From assembly GCA_964557545.1 (NCBI GenBank), contig CAZLAK010000071.1, positions 1 through 5,034 of the forward strand: a DNA stretch of 5,034 nt, written 5' to 3'. Numbering within the stretch: the first letter of the stretch is position 1; each line of letters starts with the position of its first letter. Of the stretch, positions 4,058-5,034 are shown piece by piece. Source of the stretch: CAZLAK01 sp964557545 (GTDB lineage: Bacteria > Bacillota > Desulfotomaculia > Desulfotomaculales > Pelotomaculaceae). The position numbers and the translations under genes were made by a program. The notes beneath the pieces are model-generated. The model was given only the letters and a program-made list of their open reading frames with translations, was not told the DNA's origin and did no database searches.

Positions 4058-5034
<977 letters not shown>

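Overview
The window is a ribosomal-protein/transcription gene cluster read entirely from the minus strand. Its order is tuf (5' end missing) - rpmG - secE - nusG - rplK - rplA - [L10 leader with attenuator] - rplJ - rplL - terminator - start of a Phd/YefM-type antitoxin gene that runs off the left edge. Gene order, strong GGAGG-type ribosome binding sites, three GTG starts and the protein sequences point to a Gram-positive, clostridial-type bacterium. A spore-forming Clostridia lineage near Desulfotomaculum, Pelotomaculum or Moorella is my best guess. This is inferred from protein resemblance recalled from memory, not from a search.

Right part (about 3990-5034): the last roughly 325 codons of elongation factor Tu, followed by a GC-rich intrinsic terminator. 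Immediately after it, overlapping the terminator tail, a TTGACA promoter starts the next transcription unit. Middle part (2184-3897): rpmG (L33), secE (translocase subunit with a long lysine-rich N-terminal extension), nusG and rplK (L11), followed by rplA (L1, 1418-2122), with gaps of 25-67 bases and no internal terminator seen.

Left part: the 247-base gap between rplA and rplJ holds an L10 leader RNA with the conserved kink-turn sequence and a rho-independent attenuator. L10 probably uses it to control its own synthesis together with L7/L12. rplJ and rplL form the stalk pair. After rplL there is a branched terminator hairpin, then a separate promoter with an embedded palindrome, a strong ribosome binding site and the first 13 codons of a Phd/YefM-type antitoxin. 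In most bacteria rpoB lies close after rplL, so a toxin-antitoxin gene here is the most unusual part of the layout.

The rest is conserved housekeeping sequence. The points worth a second look are the antitoxin and its operator-like palindrome, a four-cysteine insertion in EF-Tu, the SecE extension, the nusG start-site hairpin, and repeated GGTGCC/GGCACC elements in the L10 leader.
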